Positions 8,796 through 19,189 of a DNA stretch of 64,000 nt are shown in pieces. Both the position numbers and the translations under genes were made by a program. The first letter of the stretch is position 1. Each line of letters begins with the position of its first letter. This DNA comes from JAWKUK01 sp041398605 (GTDB lineage Bacteria > Planctomycetota > UBA1135 > GCA-002686595). The notes beneath the pieces are model-generated. The model searched no databases, had not been told where the DNA came from, and worked only from the letters and a program-made list of their open reading frames with translations. The stretch is from positions 124,001-188,000 of the forward strand of contig JAWKUK010000014.1 in NCBI GenBank assembly GCA_041398605.1. The letters are read 5' to 3'.

Positions 8796-9635
8796 GTGCG
8801 TCTCGACCAGCTCACCCCCGAACACGTGCGCGCCGCGATCGCGATCTACCTCGAGCACGCCTGGCCGGCGAGCGCGGGGCGGAAGCCGCCGATCACGCTC
8901 ACGGACATCGAAGGGCCGAGCACCTTGCGCGAGCTGCGCGAGCTCTTCGAGCACCCGCGCAAGGCCGAGGGCGTCGCGCACCGCCGCTACACCCTGCGGC
9001 TCGGGAACCACCGCTATCCCTTCATGAAGTTCGTCGTCCAGGAGTACCTGGTCGACGGCGAGTTCTTCTTCTCGGCCGACACCCACGACGAGATGCGGGT
9101 CGACCCGACGATGCCGGACTACGCGGAGTGGCAGGAGCTGCGGGCCTTCAACCGCCAGCTCAAGCTCGACATCGAGCGCGCCTGGTCGCGCGAGGGCTTA
9201 CCGACCCACGATGACCTGCGGGCCCTCTGCGAGGGCCTCGCGCGCCTCGAGCAGACCGACCACGCCGCGGGCGCGCGCGGCCGGCTCCTGGTCGTCGACG
9301 ACGAGGAGGCGGTCGCGGCGGGCCTCGCCGCGGTGCTGCGGGCCCACGGCTACGCGGTCGAGACGGCCTTCGACGGACGTCAAGTCCTGGAGCGCATGGC
9401 CTGCGACCCTTTGCCCGACCTCGTCGTGCTCGATTTTGCGATGCCCGAGCTGGACGGCGAAGAGGTCATGCGGCGCCTGCGCGCCGACCCTCGCACGGCC
9501 GCGGTGCCCCTGCTGCTCGCGACGGCGTCGGATATCGATCTGACGTCGCTCCAGCGCGCGAGCGGCCTCCTGCGCAAGCCCTACCCGCGCGAGATGCTCG
9601 TCGGCATGATCGACCGGCTGCTGCGCGCCAAGTGA
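8796..9635 (+). CDS. Response regulator with an uncharacterised N-terminal domain
   Basis: 279 residues from GTG 8796. The C-terminal third (about 163-277) is a receiver domain: LLVVDDEEAV acidic pocket, phospho-acceptor Asp near 212 in LVVLDFAMPE, a Thr-containing LLLATASD and the conserved Lys in LRKPYP. The N-terminal ~160 residues (starting RLDQLTPEHVRAAIAIYLEHAW, with HRRYTLRLGNHRYPFMKFV and FFFSADTHDE) match no family I can name; they read as a compact globular domain rather than a DNA-binding one, and sit ahead of the receiver, the reverse of classical regulators. No cognate kinase is adjacent. Output unknown. Confidence 0.8.
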   Translation: MRLDQLTPEHVRAAIAIYLEHAWPASAGRKPPITLTDIEGPSTLRELRELFEHPRKAEGVAHRRYTLRLGNHRYPFMKFVVQEYLVDGEFFFSADTHDEMRVDPTMPDYAEWQELRAFNRQLKLDIERAWSREGLPTHDDLRALCEGLARLEQTDHAAGARGRLLVVDDEEAVAAGLAAVLRAHGYAVETAFDGRQVLERMACDPLPDLVVLDFAMPELDGEEVMRRLRADPRTAAVPLLLATASDIDLTSLQRASGLLRKPYPREMLVGMIDRLLRAK

Positions 9636-9820
9636 CCGTCGGGGCGGGTCCGCGGCGCGGGATCCCGTGCCCGGCGAGGGGCGGAATGCGGCGCCCAGAC
9701 CCCTGGAGCGCGCCTCTAGGGTTGCGGCGCCCCCTCTGCGGGACGATGATGCTCCGCCCCGCGCCTCGCCAGAGAGGCCTGGACCTCGGGTCCGACGCCT
9801 CGTCGGCCGCGCACTTCGTT

Positions 9821-12970
<3,150 letters not shown>

Positions 12971-13065
12971 GGCTCCGCGCACTCGGGACACGGGCCGTCG
13001 TCCAGCGATCTGTGACGGCGCGCCCGGCAGCGAGCGCGCGCCCGTGAGGGCGTGTCCAGAACGGC

Positions 13066-14544
13066 GTGCAGAACGACCAAGAGCGCTCGAAGCCCACGGG
13101 CAGTGAGGACCTCACCCCTCGCCTCGACTTGCCCGGTGCGCCTGAGCTCGCGGGTGCGCCTGAGCTCATGCGTCCACCTGCGTCGACGCGCGGGTCGTCG
13201 GACTTGCCGCCGATCACGTCGCCCCCGAAAGCGACGGGCGGCATGCACGTGCTGTACGTCGTGTACGACTGCGCCCTCGGCCTCATCTGGGCGCTCCTGT
13301 TGCCGGTCTTCCTGCTGCTCGGCCTCGCGAAGCCGCGGCTGGCGCGAAAGGCGCTCTCCCTGTCGACCGTCGGGCTGCCGAGGCTGCCATCGCCGGCCAA
13401 GCCGCGGGTGCTCGTGCACGGCGTTTCGGTCGGCGAGGTGAAGGCGTCGCAGTCGCTCGTGCGAGCCCTGCGCGAGCGCTACGACGTCGTCATCAGCGCC
13501 TTCAGCGACACCGGCCTCGAGGTCGCGCGGCAGCTCTACCCGGACCTCATCGTCGTGCGCTTCCCGATCGACTTCGTGCCGCTCGTGCGGCGCTTCTGGC
13601 GCCGGATTCGCCCGCACCACGTGCTGCTGATGGAGCTCGAGGCGTGGCCGTGTTTTCTGCGCGAGGCCAACCGCCGCGGCGCGCCGGTGTCGATCGTCAG
13701 CGGGCGCATCACCGAGCACAGCTTCGCGCGTTATCGCCTGTTCGGCGCGCTGCCGCAGTTCGACCGCATCTCGCTCTTCGCGGTGCAGGACGAGACCTAC
13801 GCCGAGCGCTTCGCGAGCCTCGTCGGTACGCGCGCGCGCATCGTCGTCACGGGCAACGTGAAGGTCGACGGGCTGCGGCTCGGCCCGGCGCCGCGCGACG
13901 AGCGCTTCGACGCGCTCGCGCGCCTCGCCGGCGGCGCCCCAGGGCAGCGCGTGCTCGTCGCGGGCAGCACCCACGAGCCCGAAGAGCGCCTCGTCCTCGA
14001 CGCGTTCCGCGCCGCGGACCCGAGCGCGCGCATCGTGCTCGTGCCGCGCCACCCCGACCGCGCGGACGAGCTCGAGGCGTCGCTGGCCGACGCGCGCCCG
14101 CAGCGGCTCTCACGCTTGCGCGCAGGCGAGGCCCCCGACGCCGCGCGGCCGCTGATGGTCGACACGATCGGCGAGCTCGAGCGTGTCTACGCGCTCGCCG
14201 ACATCGTGTTCGTCGGCGGGAGCCTCATCCGCCACGGCGGCCAGAACATGCTGGAGCCCGCGGCCCAGGGCAAGTGCGTGCTCTACGGCCCGCACACGGA
14301 CAACTTCGTCCAGGAGACGACGCTGCTCGAGCGCGCGGGCGGCGCGCGCCGCGTCGCGGACGCGGCGGCGCTGGCCGTGGCGGTCCGGGAGCTCGTCGCC
14401 GACCCGGCCGAGGCGCGCGCGATGGGGGAGCGCGCTGTGCTGGCCGTCGAGCGCCAGCGCGGCGCGACGGAGGCGACGCTGCACGCCCTCGCCGAGCGCG
14501 CCGGGCTGGTCACAGGCGCCCACGCCGGGCGTGCCGCGCTCTGA
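13066..14544 (+). CDS. waaA: 3-deoxy-D-manno-octulosonic acid (Kdo) transferase
   Basis: Transfers Kdo from CMP-Kdo to lipid A precursor at the inner membrane, so this organism is expected to make lipopolysaccharide. The N-terminal GT-B half has the family pattern HGVSVGEVKAS, a VVISAFSDTG strand and ELEAWP; the C-terminal half has VAGSTHEPEE, LVPRHPDR, and the nucleotide-binding FVGGSLIRHGGQNMLEPAAQG. A membrane anchor (LGLIWALLLPVFLLLGLA) precedes the catalytic part. Two starts are possible: GTG 13066 (492 residues, with a Pro-rich 59-residue leader) and ATG 13243 (433 residues, nearer the family norm). I report the longer one with low certainty on that point. Confidence 0.93.
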   Translation: MQNDQERSKPTGSEDLTPRLDLPGAPELAGAPELMRPPASTRGSSDLPPITSPPKATGGMHVLYVVYDCALGLIWALLLPVFLLLGLAKPRLARKALSLSTVGLPRLPSPAKPRVLVHGVSVGEVKASQSLVRALRERYDVVISAFSDTGLEVARQLYPDLIVVRFPIDFVPLVRRFWRRIRPHHVLLMELEAWPCFLREANRRGAPVSIVSGRITEHSFARYRLFGALPQFDRISLFAVQDETYAERFASLVGTRARIVVTGNVKVDGLRLGPAPRDERFDALARLAGGAPGQRVLVAGSTHEPEERLVLDAFRAADPSARIVLVPRHPDRADELEASLADARPQRLSRLRAGEAPDAARPLMVDTIGELERVYALADIVFVGGSLIRHGGQNMLEPAAQGKCVLYGPHTDNFVQETTLLERAGGARRVADAAALAVAVRELVADPAEARAMGERAVLAVERQRGATEATLHALAERAGLVTGAHAGRAAL

Positions 14545-14748
14545 TCCGCGTGGCAGCGGGGCGCGGCCCGCGCCGAAGGGCGGCGCGCCGGTCGAGCTCG
14601 CCCCTCAGCCCGGCGCGTCTCGCAGGCGGCTCGCGGGCCTCGAGCTCCGGTCGCGCGTGGGCCGCCAACGGCCGCTGACCGTGGCCTCGGAGGTCCAGAA
14701 CGGTTATTGTCTTCGGCTGCAACTGCTCTCCGACCGATTTCCCTGAGA

Positions 14749-14763
14749 GGCTCACAGTGAGCC
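14749..14763. promoter_or_regulatory. Perfect short palindrome in the metK leader
   Basis: GGCTCACAGTGAGCC is a perfect 7-bp dyad around one base, 31 bp before the metK start. It could be an operator half-site pair or a small leader hairpin. No known SAM-riboswitch core could be recognised around it, so any regulatory role is speculative. Confidence 0.3.
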
Positions 14764-14794
14764 CTTTCCAGGCCTACTCCAACCGCCGATTCCG

Positions 14795-15991
14795 ATGACC
14801 CGCACCCTGTTCACCTCCGAGTCCGTGTCGATGGGCCACCCCGACAAAGTGGCCGACCAGGTCTCGGACGCGATCCTCGACGCCCTCCTCGCGCAGGACG
14901 CCGAGAGCCGTGTCGCTTGCGAAACGCTCGTCACGACCGGCGTGGCGATCATCGCCGGTGAGATCACGACGAAGGCGCGCATCGACTACCAGGACATCGT
15001 GCGGCAGACGCTGCGTGAGATCGGGTACACGGACGACCACTTCGGCATCGCCGCGGACACGTGCGCGGTGATGGTCATGCTCGACCGTCAGTCGCCCGAC
15101 ATCGCGCAGGGCGTCGACGAGGGCAAGGGCCTGCACGTCGAGCAGGGCGCCGGCGACCAAGGCCTCATGTTCGGCTACGCGTGCGACGAGACCGACGCGC
15201 TGATGCCGTTCCCGATCCACTACTCGCACTTGCTCGTCGCCAAGCTGGCCGAGCTGCGCGAGACGAAGGTCCTCCCGTGGCTCCGCCCGGACAGCAAGTC
15301 CCAAATCACGGTCGAGTACGAGGGCGACAAGCCCGTGCGCGTGCACACGGTCGTCATCTCGACGCAGCACGACCCGGTCGTGAACGGCAAGTCCGAGGAC
15401 GCCGAAGTGCTGCAGGAGATCCGCCGCGAAGTGATCGAGAAGGTCATCCAAGCGGTCCTCCCGGCTGACATGCTCGACGAGCGCACGATCTATCACGTCA
15501 ACCCGACGGGCAAGTTCGTGATCGGCGGGCCCCACGGCGACTGCGGGCTGACTGGGCGCAAGATCATCGTCGACACCTACGGCGGCATGGGCCGCCACGG
15601 CGGCGGCGCGTTCTCCGGTAAGGACCCGTCGAAGGTCGACCGCTCGGCCGCGTACGCGGCGCGCTGGGTCGCGAAGAACGTCGTCGCGGCGGGCCTCGCG
15701 AAGCGCTGCGAGGTCCAGCTCAGCTACGCGATCGGGATCGCGGCGCCGCTCTCGGTCCGCGTGGACACGTTTGGCACCGGGACCGTGGATGAGGCCGCCC
15801 TGTCCGATGCGATCACCAAGGTGTTCGACCTGCGCCCGGCTGGGATCATCAGCGCGTTGCAGCTCAAGCGCCCCATCTACCGCGCGACGGCGGCCCACGG
15901 CCACTTCGGGCGCGAGGGCTTCCCGTGGGAGTCCACCGCCAAGGTCGCGGAGCTCAAGGCGGCCCTCGGCGCAGCGGCGGCGCGGAGCTGA
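14795..15991 (+). CDS. metK: S-adenosylmethionine synthetase
   Basis: Makes S-adenosylmethionine from methionine and ATP in the cytoplasm. The 398-residue length is typical and the three-fold repeated fold is complete: the N-terminal TSESVSMGHPDKVADQVSDA with metal- and phosphate-binding residues, the signature GAGDQGLMFGYA, and the P-loop-like GGGAFSGKDPSKVDRS signature. The active-site loop between the first two is intact. The start at ATG 14795 is the first residue of the conserved N-terminus. The 250-bp upstream gap is one of the larger ones on this flank and holds the small palindrome at 14749. Confidence 0.98.
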   Translation: MTRTLFTSESVSMGHPDKVADQVSDAILDALLAQDAESRVACETLVTTGVAIIAGEITTKARIDYQDIVRQTLREIGYTDDHFGIAADTCAVMVMLDRQSPDIAQGVDEGKGLHVEQGAGDQGLMFGYACDETDALMPFPIHYSHLLVAKLAELRETKVLPWLRPDSKSQITVEYEGDKPVRVHTVVISTQHDPVVNGKSEDAEVLQEIRREVIEKVIQAVLPADMLDERTIYHVNPTGKFVIGGPHGDCGLTGRKIIVDTYGGMGRHGGGAFSGKDPSKVDRSAAYAARWVAKNVVAAGLAKRCEVQLSYAIGIAAPLSVRVDTFGTGTVDEAALSDAITKVFDLRPAGIISALQLKRPIYRATAAHGHFGREGFPWESTAKVAELKAALGAAAARS

Positions 15992-16146
15992 GCCGCCGTC
16001 GGACGCCGGCGCAGGCTCACAGGCCCCGCATCGGTTCCTCGTTCGCGACCTCGTTTGGCGCCCCTTCCAGGACCGCCCGCGACCTCGCGGGTGACTTCCC
16101 AGGTCGGGGCGGGTACGACCGACATCCGCAGAACCCGGTACAACTA

Positions 16147-16196
16147 GGGACCGGTCGGCCCACTGCGCACAACGCGCGGTGGGTCGGGCCCGTCCC
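16147..16196. repeat. Imperfect hairpin between metK and the pseudopilin gene
   Basis: Arms of 22 and 23 bases (starting GGGACCGGTCGG and ending GGGCCCGTCCC) pair imperfectly around ACAAC. It lies in the 220-bp gap after metK and ends 15 bp before the pseudopilin start. It may terminate the metK transcript or structure the next leader. There is no T-run. Confidence 0.4.
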
Positions 16197-16211
16197 GGTC
16201 CGAGATCCAAT

Positions 16212-16886
16212 ATGAACCGAGCCCGTCGTCTCTCTTCCGCCACTGCAGCCAGCCTACGGGCCGGCTTCACGCTCCTCGAGCTCATGGTGGTCATCCTGAT
16301 CATCTCGATCCTCGCGACCTTCCTGGTGCCGCGCATCACGTCGGCTGTCGAGCGGGCCGAGGTGACGGCCTGTCAGGCGAACCTCCAAGAGATCGGTCGC
16401 GGCCTGATCGAGTACCGCACGAAGTACCAGCGCCTGCCCAAGGGCTCGGGCGTCGGGTTCTTCTCGAGCCTCATCTCGGACCGCGTGTGGGAGCCCGAGC
16501 AATCGACGTCGAAGCGCATGTTCTGCCCGGCGGTCGACCGCAACACCTTGACGCCTTCGCAGGAGGGCCTGCCGCTGCAGGACTGGTACAAGGACGCGGC
16601 GCAGGTCGACGGCTCGTGGTCCTCGTACGCGGGCCGCGACTCGGAGCACGCGATCAAGAAGTTCCCCGGCTCGGAGTCCGAGGCCATCGTCGCCGACGAC
16701 AACGACGGCGGGGCCAACCACGGCACGACGACCAATGTCCTCTGGGGCAACGGCACCGTGTTTGCGCTGGAGCTGATCGACCTCAAGAAGGACGGCACCG
16801 TGCCCGACGTCGAAGAGATCGACTTCCTGTCCGTCGGCCCGGATTCGCCGGTCGAGGCGCTGCGCAAGCTGTCGCTCGACGACTGA
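16212..16886 (+). CDS. Type II secretion/type IV pilin-like protein (GspG/DUF1559-like)
   Basis: A 224-residue prepilin-like protein. The N-terminal leader ends in Gly just before the class III cleavage signature GFTLLELMVVILIISILATF, with the essential Glu at +5, followed by the hydrophobic helix that anchors and assembles pseudopilins. A prepilin peptidase and N-methylase would be needed; none is here. The C-terminal part contains ADDNDGGANHGTTTNVLWGN, close to the H-x(n)-DG tail of planctomycete DUF1559 pilins. I use ATG 16212; the frame opens at 16179 but the extra residues would extend the leader. It stands alone, so whether it serves secretion or a surface fibre cannot be told. Confidence 0.88.
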   Translation: MNRARRLSSATAASLRAGFTLLELMVVILIISILATFLVPRITSAVERAEVTACQANLQEIGRGLIEYRTKYQRLPKGSGVGFFSSLISDRVWEPEQSTSKRMFCPAVDRNTLTPSQEGLPLQDWYKDAAQVDGSWSSYAGRDSEHAIKKFPGSESEAIVADDNDGGANHGTTTNVLWGNGTVFALELIDLKKDGTVPDVEEIDFLSVGPDSPVEALRKLSLDD

Positions 16887-16957
16887 GCTGACGGCCCACA
16901 GACGCACGCGCGGTCGGACTCGACGCGGACCCGGATGCGGGTCCGGCGCAGCTTGCC

Positions 16958-17875
16958 ATGAACCCGTTGGCCCTCCTCCGCGCGATGCGCCCACACCAGT
17001 GGGTCAAGAACGTCTTCGTGCTCGCCGCGCTTGTGTTCGCGCTCGGCGAGACGGGGGCGGACCTCGCGGCGCAGTCGGACCGCATCGTGCGCGTCCTCCT
17101 GGCGACCGCGTCGTTCTGCCTCGGTGCGAGCGCGATCTACCTCTTGAACGACGTCATGGACGTCGAGTCGGACCGGCTGCATCCGACCAAGCGCGACCGC
17201 CCGATCGCCGCGGGCCTGGTCTCGGTGCCGCTCGCGCTCGCGACCTCGGTCGTCTGCGTCGTGGGCGCGCTGTTGCTCGCGCACCGCGCGACGCCCGACG
17301 GCGGGCGTGACGTCGCTTGGGTGGTCCTGGCGTACATGACCCAGAACCTCGGCTACAGCATGGGCCTCAAGCGCGTCGCCATCCTCGACGCGTTCCTGAT
17401 CGCTTTCGGGTTCCTCTTGCGGGTCCTCGCGGGCGGCCTCGCGGCCGGGGCGCCGGTGTCGCGCTGGCTGATGCTGTGCACGTTCTTCCTGGCGCTGTTC
17501 CTCGCGTTCTGCAAGCGGCGCGCGGAGATCGACCTCTTGGGGAGCGGCGCGGGGGAGCACCGCAAGAACCTGCGGGACTACACGACGGGATTCCTGGACC
17601 AAGCCGCCGGGGTGCTGGCGGCTTCGACGATCATTACGTACGCGATGTACGCGGTCGACAATGCCACGATCGCGCGTTATTCCGGCGGGCAGTACCTGGT
17701 GTGGACGGTGCCGTTTGTCGTGTTCGGCCTCTTCCGCTACTTGCTCTTGGTGCAGCGCAGCGAGGGCGGCGGCAACCCGACGCGCATGCTGCTCGGCGGC
17801 GACGCGATCTTCGTCACGAACGCGGTCTTGTACGGCGTCGCGCTCGTCTTTGTGCTGTTCCACGGCCGCCTCTGA
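16958..17875 (+). CDS. UbiA-family prenyltransferase (decaprenyl-phosphate phosphoribosyltransferase-like)
   Basis: 305 residues, about eight or nine membrane helices. The first Asp-rich motif reads NDVMDVESDRLHPTKRDRP, the form seen in UbiA relatives that transfer phosphoribose to polyprenyl phosphate (the Rv3806c type) rather than in quinone prenyltransferases. The opening MRPHQWVKN and the later CKRRAEI / LRDYT segments fit the same branch. In actinobacteria this step feeds arabinan synthesis; the polymer it would feed here is unknown. Its 3' end is duplicated in damaged form at 29,591-29,787, on the far side of the accessory island. Confidence 0.85.
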   Translation: MNPLALLRAMRPHQWVKNVFVLAALVFALGETGADLAAQSDRIVRVLLATASFCLGASAIYLLNDVMDVESDRLHPTKRDRPIAAGLVSVPLALATSVVCVVGALLLAHRATPDGGRDVAWVVLAYMTQNLGYSMGLKRVAILDAFLIAFGFLLRVLAGGLAAGAPVSRWLMLCTFFLALFLAFCKRRAEIDLLGSGAGEHRKNLRDYTTGFLDQAAGVLAASTIITYAMYAVDNATIARYSGGQYLVWTVPFVVFGLFRYLLLVQRSEGGGNPTRMLLGGDAIFVTNAVLYGVALVFVLFHGRL

Positions 17876-18251
17876 CGGCGGCCGGGTTGTCGCCGCGCTC
17901 CAACGCGGCGCGGATGGCGCGCTTCTGCTCGGCGCCGCTTTGGACGGCTCGATCCAAGCGGCAGTCACGGTCGAGGAGCCGGCGCTCGAGGCCGCTGCGA
18001 GCGGCGAGGGCGCGTTCATGTGAATGCAGCGTCAGATGATCGAGCGCGAGCAGGCCGGGGCGTCTGTGGCGGCTTTGCCCGATGCCGAGCGCGCGGGCCG
18101 CGACGTGCTGCTCCATGCAGTGCGTTTCCCTCGGCTGCTCTTTGTCGTCTTCGGCCTCATCGCGCTCCATTCCCGGATGCGCGGCGGCGACAAGCCGATC
18201 GAGCTCGATGCGTCGCGCTGACCCTCTCTCCGTCCATCGAGAGCGCCGCCC
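17876..18251. other. 376-bp stretch with no convincing gene at the left island edge
   Basis: It holds one short frame, 18024-18221 (65 codons, with a hydrophobic LLFVVFGLIAL stretch), immediately preceded in the same frame by a stop, and no recognised product. The first ~45 bases after the prenyltransferase stop look weakly like the sequence that follows the duplicated fragment at 29,788. I see no RNA gene or clear promoter. Confidence 0.5.
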
Positions 18252-18777
18252 GTGGATCCCTACATCCCGACCCCCGCCGACCGCTTCACCTTTGGCCTCT
18301 AGACCGTCGGCAACCCCGGCCGCGACCCGTTCGGCTGCCCGACGCGCCCGGTGATTGACCCGTGCGCGATCGTGAAGGGCCTCGCCTCGATCGGCGCGTA
18401 CGGCGTCAACTTGCACGATGACGACCTGGTGCCGTTTGCCCAGCGCGGCGAAGTGAGCGCGACCGGATCGTGGGACTTCAAGCGCGCGCTCGCGGGACCA
18501 CGGCTCGCCGTGCCGATGGCGACGACAAACCCCTTTGGCCAGCCGATCTTCAAGGACGGCGCGTTCTCGGCGAGCGACTCGACGCTCGCGCGTCCAGAGA
18601 TGGTGGGCGCGAACCCCGAGGTTGCGCGCGAGACGATGGCAGGCCTCTCGATTGTGCACGGCGTGGCGCAGGCGATGGAGCAGGGCGAGCCCTTCCATAT
18701 CGACTTGAACGGCCAGAAGATCGGCCGTTACGACCAAGACCTGCGCTTTGGGTCCGAGGACCTGAAGCAGGCGCTTA
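18252..18777 (+). pseudogene. xylA: Xylose isomerase remnant
   Basis: The translation in one frame follows xylose isomerase of the actinobacterial type: YIPTPADRFTFGL, then TVGNPGRDPFG, GAYGVNLHDDDLVPF, VPMATTNPFGQPIFKDGAF, GANPEVARETMAGL, and FHIDLNGQKIGRYDQDLRF. The gene is dead in three ways. A TAG at 18300-18302 replaces the conserved Trp codon of 'GLWTVG'. About 120 codons carrying most metal ligands are missing between KDGAFSASDS and the GANPEV segment. The reading ends at DLKQAL with no C-terminal third. The frame is otherwise intact, so the losses are large events and one substitution rather than small indels. No xylB or transporter is beside it. Confidence 0.88.
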
Positions 18778-19166
18778 GGTCCGCGGGTTGTCCCGATCGG
18801 CCTCCACGACCCGCAAAGCCCACCCTGCCCGGTCCCGACACCACAACAGCCGGAGCGTGGATCGCCGAGCCGACGGTCCATTTCTTGAGAATGTCCATGG
18901 CGAGGTGCTGCACTCAAGGCAAGACTCGTCGATCATTAGGAGGACACCCAGATGATCGCTTGCCATCTCGCCGTCTCGCCCTCTCGCATTGGCTATTGCG
19001 AGTCTCGTTTTGATCCTAGCTCGTTCGAGCTCAATCGCATCCGCTGCACCGCAGAACCCGACCAGCCGCGTCGCGTTGTATCCCGTCGAATTCCCCTTTT
19101 GACCTAAGTGCAGTGAACGACCCGACATCGTCGGGACCGACGCTCGCGTCGCGCAACCTCACTGAC

Positions 19167-19174
19167 ATGATCTA
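19167..19174. other. Target-site duplication, left copy
   Basis: ATGATCTA directly abuts the left inverted repeat and recurs at 22003-22010 directly after the right one. Eight bases is the usual duplication length for ISL3-family elements. Confidence 0.88.
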
Positions 19175-19189
19175 GGCTCTCCTGCTGCT

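Noticed and set aside
9632..9820. Upstream extension of SecA to 9,632
   Set aside because: The added residues (Arg/Pro-rich) are not SecA-like, while MDWDKFTDKV at 9,821 is a normal start leading straight into the conserved core.
14545..14794. SAM-sensing riboswitch before metK
   Set aside because: The gene and the leader length invite it, but I could not find the conserved cores of SAM-I, SAM-II, SAM-IV or SAH riboswitches; only a 15-bp palindrome is present.
17814..18917. Minus-strand open frame across the left island edge
   Set aside because: It is antisense to the xylA remnant, whose match to xylose isomerase is unmistakable; the product has no family signs.
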